Of a stretch of 8,183 nt of DNA, positions 5,547-8,183 are shown piece by piece. The first letter of the stretch is position 1. Every line of letters begins with the position of its first letter. Source of the stretch: RGIG3009 sp045578625. Lineage in GTDB: Bacteria > Bacillota > Clostridia > Oscillospirales > Acutalibacteraceae. A program made the position numbers and the translations under genes. Location of the stretch: contig JAZNKN010000058.1 in NCBI GenBank assembly GCA_045578625.1, positions 1 through 8,183 on the forward strand, written 5' to 3'. Below the pieces are notes generated by a model. That model saw only the letters and a program-made list of their open reading frames with translations, made no database searches and had not been told where the DNA came from.

Positions 5547-6812
5547 TTATTTTCCCTTGATCGCTTTCCAGTATTCGGCAAACGCCTTTTCCGACTTGTT
5601 CTCGCCCGGAAGGTAATAGACCTTATCTTTGACGTCGTCCGGCAGATACTGCTGTTCCACCCAATGATGCGGGTAGCTGTGGGGATATTTATAAAACTGC
5701 CCCTTCACAGCAACGTCTGCGCCGTCGTAATGCTTGTTCTGCAGGTGTCGCGGCGGCGGTGCGGTATGCCCCGCTTCCACGTCTGCCATCGCGGCAGCGA
5801 TCGCATCGTGACCCGAATTGGACTTGGGTGCCGTAGCGACCAGAATGACCGCGTCTGCCAACGGCAGCCGTGCTTCCGGCAGACCGACCTGCATAGCACT
5901 GTCTACCGCCGCTTTCACGATGGGCAGGATCATGGGATATGCCAAGCCCACGTCCTCAGCGGCACACACCAGTAACCGGCGGCACACCGACGGCAGATCG
6001 CCGGCAGCAAGCAGCCGCGCCAGATAGTACACCGCGGCATCGGGATCCGATCCGCGCAGGGACTTCTGGAAAGCGGAGAGCATATCGTAATGCTCGTCGC
6101 CGTCGCGGTCGTACCGCATGGCGCTTTTTTGCGAAAGCTCGGCGGCGATCTCTTTGCGAACGTGCAAGGAACCGTCCTCATCCGGCTCGGTAGCGAGTAC
6201 GCACAGCTCCACGGCGTTGAGTGATTTACGCACGTCACCGCCGCAAGCCGTAGCGATGCAGGAGGCGACTCCCTCCTCCACGGTGATAGTCTGCCCTTGC
6301 TCCTGTTCCAGAAACGCAAAAGCGCGCATCACCGCTTGCTCCACCTCGGTCGGCTGTACGGTTTTGAATTCAAACACCGTAGAGCGGCTCAAAATGGCGT
6401 TATAAACATAGAAATAGGGGTTTTCTGTGGTGGAGGCGATCAGAGTGATCTTACCGTTTTCGATGTACTCCAGTAGCGTCTGCTGCTGCTTTTTGTTAAA
6501 GTACTGGATCTCGTCCAGATACAGCAAAATGCCGTTGGCACCCGCGAGCGTATCCACCTCTTCCACGACGGCGCGAATATCCGCCGTGGATGCGGTCGTG
6601 CCGTTGAGGCGATGCAGCCGCATCGAGGTGCGCGCAGCAATGATGCTCGCCAGCGTGGTCTTTCCCACGCCGGGCGGGCCGTAAAAGATCAGGTTGGGAA
6701 TATTGCCGGATTCGATGATGGTGCGCAGCGCCTTGCCGGGCTGCAGCAAATGCTGCTGTCCCACCATATCGTCCAAGATCTGCGGACGCATCCGATCTGC
6801 CAAAGGAGCCAT
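5547..6812 (-). CDS. rarA: Replication-associated recombination protein A (RarA/MgsA), AAA+ ATPase
   Basis: Clamp-loader-like AAA+ ATPase of the RarA/MgsA/WRNIP1 family, thought to act at stalled replication forks. From the chosen ATG it has 421 aa, normal for the family. The N-terminus MAPLADRMRP is the family signature. Walker A is GPPGVGKT (45-52), Walker B LLYLDE (96-101), sensor 1 STTEN (127-131), arginine finger SR (142-143) and sensor 2 GGDVRKSLN (191-199). The C-terminal tetramerisation region includes KSLRGSDPDAAVYYLARLL (250-268), AEDVG (285-289) and APKSN (328-332). DEIQYFN replaces the DEVHRFN seen in E. coli; I recall the variant as common in Clostridia. I preferred ATG 6812 to the in-frame GTG 6821 because the family starts with this MxPLAxRMRP and GGTGAG sits upstream. 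It is divergent from nth and ends before its own terminator. Confidence 0.96.
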   Translation of the reverse strand: MAPLADRMRPQILDDMVGQQHLLQPGKALRTIIESGNIPNLIFYGPPGVGKTTLASIIAARTSMRLHRLNGTTASTADIRAVVEEVDTLAGANGILLYLDEIQYFNKKQQQTLLEYIENGKITLIASTTENPYFYVYNAILSRSTVFEFKTVQPTEVEQAVMRAFAFLEQEQGQTITVEEGVASCIATACGGDVRKSLNAVELCVLATEPDEDGSLHVRKEIAAELSQKSAMRYDRDGDEHYDMLSAFQKSLRGSDPDAAVYYLARLLAAGDLPSVCRRLLVCAAEDVGLAYPMILPIVKAAVDSAMQVGLPEARLPLADAVILVATAPKSNSGHDAIAAAMADVEAGHTAPPPRHLQNKHYDGADVAVKGQFYKYPHSYPHHWVEQQYLPDDVKDKVYYLPGENKSEKAFAEYWKAIKGK

Positions 6813-6841
6813 GTTTCTCACCGCCTTGCTCGTATGTCTCT

Positions 6842-6870
6842 ATCATACTCTTTTCCGCGTCAATATGCAA
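6842..6870 (-). promoter_or_regulatory. Probable rarA promoter
   Basis: The minus strand has TATGAT (6847-6842) as a -10 box (5 of 6 matches to consensus) and, 17 bp upstream, a weaker -35 TTGCAT (6870-6865). The start would be near 6835, about 23 nt before the rarA ATG. A small inverted repeat GTATG/CATAC (6832-6836 with 6844-6848) overlaps the -10 box and could be an operator or chance. Confidence 0.55.
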
Positions 6871-6892
6871 GCAAATGTCGAAATTTTCCGCA

Positions 6893-6922
6893 TTGACAGC
6901 AGTAAGAAGCGCGTGATACACT
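6893..6922 (+). promoter_or_regulatory. Probable nth promoter
   Basis: A perfect -35 TTGACA (6893-6898) is followed after 18 bp by TACACT (6917-6922) with TG at the extended -10 position (6914-6915). Transcription would start near 6929, giving a leader of under 20 nt. It is back-to-back with the rarA promoter in the divergent gap. The hexamer TGATAC occurs three times here, at 6914, 6922 and 6939. Confidence 0.6.
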
Positions 6923-6946
6923 GATACCGAAGGATGTGTGATACTC

Positions 6947-7576
6947 ATGACGAAAAAACAACGTGCGTTGATTGCCGTGGAACGCCTGAAAGAACGCTAT
7001 CCCATGGCGGAATGCTCACTGGAAGCGGTAGATGCCTTTCAGTTGTTGGTAGCAACGCGTCTGTCGGCACAGTGTACCGATGCACGTGTAAATCTGGTAA
7101 CACCGGCGCTGTTTGAGCGTTTTCCCACCGTGGAAGCGTTTGCCGAGGCAACACCGGAGGAGATCGAGCCGTACATCCGTTCTTGCGGTCTGTATAAGAC
7201 TAAAGCGCGCGATCTGGCAGCGATGGCCCGTATGCTGCGTGACACCTACAACAGCCAAGTTCCGGACAGCATCCAGGTATTGACCACGCTGCCCGGCGTA
7301 GGCCGAAAGACGGCCAACCTCATCTGCGGTGACGTATACTCCATGCCGGGCGCGGTGGTGACCGACACGCACTGTATCCGCATCACCAACCGTCTTGGAT
7401 TGGCGCAGGGTACCGATCCCCGCCGCGTGGAGGATCAGCTGCGCAAGCTGCTGCCGCCCGAAGAAAGCAGCGATTTCTGCCACCGCATCGTGCTGTTCGG
7501 ACGTGACGTGTGTACCGCACGTGCTCCCAAGTGTGACGTCTGCCCATTCAACGATTGCTGCCCCTCGAAAGCATAA
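6947..7576 (+). CDS. nth: Endonuclease III, DNA glycosylase/AP lyase
   Basis: Base-excision-repair enzyme that removes oxidised pyrimidines and cleaves at abasic sites; 209 aa, the normal size. The helix-hairpin-helix motif LPGVGRKTA (115-123) contains the catalytic lysine K121, and the catalytic aspartate is D140 in TDTH (139-142). The [4Fe-4S] cluster ligands are complete: C189-x6-C196-x2-C199-x5-C205. LVATRLSAQCTDARVN (34-49) is the conserved N-terminal helix region. ATG 6947 gives the MTKKxRAL start common in Clostridia. An in-frame GTG at 6938 is only 3 nt from the AAGGA at 6930-6934, while the ATG is 12 nt from it, so the start is uncertain by three residues. The 3' end, including the codons of the last cluster cysteine, overlaps the opposite-strand membrane-protein gene by 29 bp. 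Confidence 0.97.
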   Translation: MTKKQRALIAVERLKERYPMAECSLEAVDAFQLLVATRLSAQCTDARVNLVTPALFERFPTVEAFAEATPEEIEPYIRSCGLYKTKARDLAAMARMLRDTYNSQVPDSIQVLTTLPGVGRKTANLICGDVYSMPGAVVTDTHCIRITNRLGLAQGTDPRRVEDQLRKLLPPEESSDFCHRIVLFGRDVCTARAPKCDVCPFNDCCPSKA

Positions 7577-7949
7577 GTGCAGCGCGTCTGTATAGCGGTA
7601 CCGCCAACACGCTCAACCCGCCCCAAAGAATGCTGTAAAGCAAACATACTTGCCCCTTTACATTCCCCGCCATGTGGCTGTAATCCCACACGTTGAGCTT
7701 CCAACGCAGATTAAGCAAGCATCCACTGAAAAATTCAGCTACCGTGATCGCTGCGGAGCAAGCCGCACCGACCGCCACGAATCCTTTGTGCCACAGCTTT
7801 CCACCGATCTTTCCGATCAGGTGAAAACAGGTACCACCCAAGAAAAACATGGACCAATGGCTGTACCCGCGCCACAGTATTTCAATGAGGTTGTATCCGA
7901 GACCGCCTATGACAAACAAGCAAAGAAACCGCGACCCTTTTCTCTTCAT
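7548..7949 (-). CDS. Small membrane protein, putative ABC-transporter type IV (CmpB-like) family
   Basis: A 133-aa integral membrane protein with about four hydrophobic segments (roughly 8-26, 33-49, 57-80, 101-119) and a basic start (MKRKGSRF). The C-terminal half carries the family hallmark: AEFFSGCLLN (71-80), VWDYS (87-91) and GNVKGQVCLLYSILWGGLS (95-113). This matches what I know of the ABC_trans_CmpB family, annotated as putative ABC transporter permease although a true transport role is not shown. The start ATG 7949 follows a strong purine-rich RBS (GGAGGGGGGAG). A 25-residue upstream extension reads through hairpins and is rejected. The gene converges on nth, and its last 29 bp lie inside the nth coding region. 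No promoter is clear. Confidence 0.72.
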   Translation of the reverse strand: MKRKGSRFLCLFVIGGLGYNLIEILWRGYSHWSMFFLGGTCFHLIGKIGGKLWHKGFVAVGAACSAAITVAEFFSGCLLNLRWKLNVWDYSHMAGNVKGQVCLLYSILWGGLSVLAVPLYRRAALMLSRGSNR

Positions 7950-7960
7950 TCTCCCCCCTC

Positions 7961-8002
7961 CGTTCGGTATCAGTGTGTCCGAACGAAGCAGAGCGTATAC
8001 GC
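7961..8002 (-). promoter_or_regulatory. Palindromes directly upstream of the small membrane protein gene
   Basis: A 7-bp hairpin CGTTCGG/CCGAACG (7961-7967 with 7979-7985, 11-nt loop) directly abuts the ribosome binding site of the membrane-protein gene, and a 10-bp perfect palindrome GCGTATACGC (7993-8002) lies upstream of it. They could be an operator and a translational hairpin. I could not find a convincing -35/-10 pair here, so the regulatory role is only a suggestion. Confidence 0.35.
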
Positions 8003-8035
8003 AAAAGCAGCGAGTGCGATGCACTCACTGCTTTT
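8003..8035. terminator. Bidirectional terminator-like hairpin
   Basis: AAAAGCAG-x-GAGTGC (8003-8017) pairs with GCACTC-x-CTGCTTTT (8021-8035) around a 3-nt GAT loop: 14 paired bases plus one mismatch (C/A as plus-strand RNA, U-G as minus-strand RNA). The stem ends in AAAA/TTTT, so it can act on either strand. On the plus strand it is the first terminator candidate downstream of nth, 427 nt after its stop codon. Confidence 0.6.
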
Positions 8036-8045
8036 CTTGCACAAT

Positions 8046-8080
8046 AAAAATCCCCCCGCGTAGCGGGGGGTATTTCATTT
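8046..8080. terminator. Strong bidirectional intrinsic terminator
   Basis: CCCCCCGC (8052-8059) pairs perfectly with GCGGGGGG (8063-8070) around GTA. On the minus strand it is followed by ATTTTTATTG (8051-8042), an excellent termination tract, so it probably ends a minus-strand transcript that starts beyond the right edge. On the plus strand TATTTCATTTT follows, which would also stop transcripts from nth. Confidence 0.85.
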
Positions 8081-8102
8081 TCGGGCATAGCCCTATACGA
8101 TA

Positions 8103-8140
8103 CTGGCTGCGCACAAGTGCGCTTTTTATTGGCCTGCCAG
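8103..8140 (+). terminator. Plus-strand terminator-like hairpin near the right edge
   Basis: GCGCA/TGCGC (8109-8113 with 8118-8122, CAAG loop) is followed by TTTTTATT (8123-8130) on the plus strand. An outer CTGGC/GCCAG pairing (8103-8107 with 8136-8140) encloses it. The last bases (8161-8183) hold a further small hairpin ACCCG/CGGGT and the palindrome CCCGCGGG. I see no gene in 8071-8183. Confidence 0.5.
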
Positions 8141-8183
8141 CCACGCATCAATTATTTACTACCCGTAAACGGGTCCCGCGGGT

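Noticed and set aside
6822..6946. SOS (LexA) box between rarA and nth
   Set aside because: Both genes are DNA-maintenance genes, so I looked for the Firmicutes GAAC-N4-GTTC type site and did not find one on either strand.
7882..8151. 89-codon minus-strand frame through the right-end hairpins
   Set aside because: It reads across two terminator hairpins and the real start of the membrane-protein gene; the translation is a familiar artefact of terminator sequence.

Overview
The window looks like chromosomal DNA from a low-copy, moderate-GC Clostridia-type Firmicute (probably an Oscillospirales/Ruminococcaceae-like gut organism). This is inferred from the potABCD gene order and sequence style, the Clostridia-style RarA (DEIQYFNKKQQ), CCA ends encoded in the tRNA genes, strong purine-rich ribosome binding sites and sigma-A type promoters. 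No phage, insertion sequence or CRISPR array is visible. Almost all of it is ordinary core metabolism and information processing.

Layout from left to right. Positions 1-204 hold no gene but contain a cluster of strong palindromes. Two tRNA-Ser genes (GCU, then UGA) lie on the minus strand at 233-470. They have a near-consensus promoter at 489-517 and an intrinsic terminator at 205-224. A five-gene minus-strand operon then runs from 5188 down to 550: potA (ATPase), potB and potC (permeases), potD (substrate-binding protein) and a HAD-family phosphatase related to Gph. The genes overlap by 4 nt or are 11-16 nt apart. The operon has a good promoter (5418-5446) and a leader of about 220 nt (5411-5189) with several stable hairpins. 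One is a perfect 10-bp helix whose 3' strand is the potA Shine-Dalgarno region. This leader is the best candidate here for an undescribed regulatory element.

Upstream of the operon, rarA (replication-associated AAA+ ATPase, minus strand, 5547-6812) ends at an intrinsic terminator, and the base of that terminator's stem is part of the pot promoter. rarA is divergent from nth (endonuclease III, plus strand, 6947-7576); the 134-bp gap holds back-to-back promoters. The nth 3' end overlaps tail-to-tail by 29 bp with a small minus-strand membrane protein of the CmpB/putative ABC-transporter type IV family (7548-7949). The last 180 bp carry three tandem terminator-like hairpins.

Functionally, PotABCD should import polyamines (spermidine/putrescine) in an ATP-dependent way. 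Here the binding protein lacks a clear lipobox and appears to be held at the membrane by a C-terminal transmembrane helix. RarA and Nth are both DNA-maintenance proteins and are divergently transcribed. The phosphatase is translationally linked to potD, but its substrate cannot be told from sequence.
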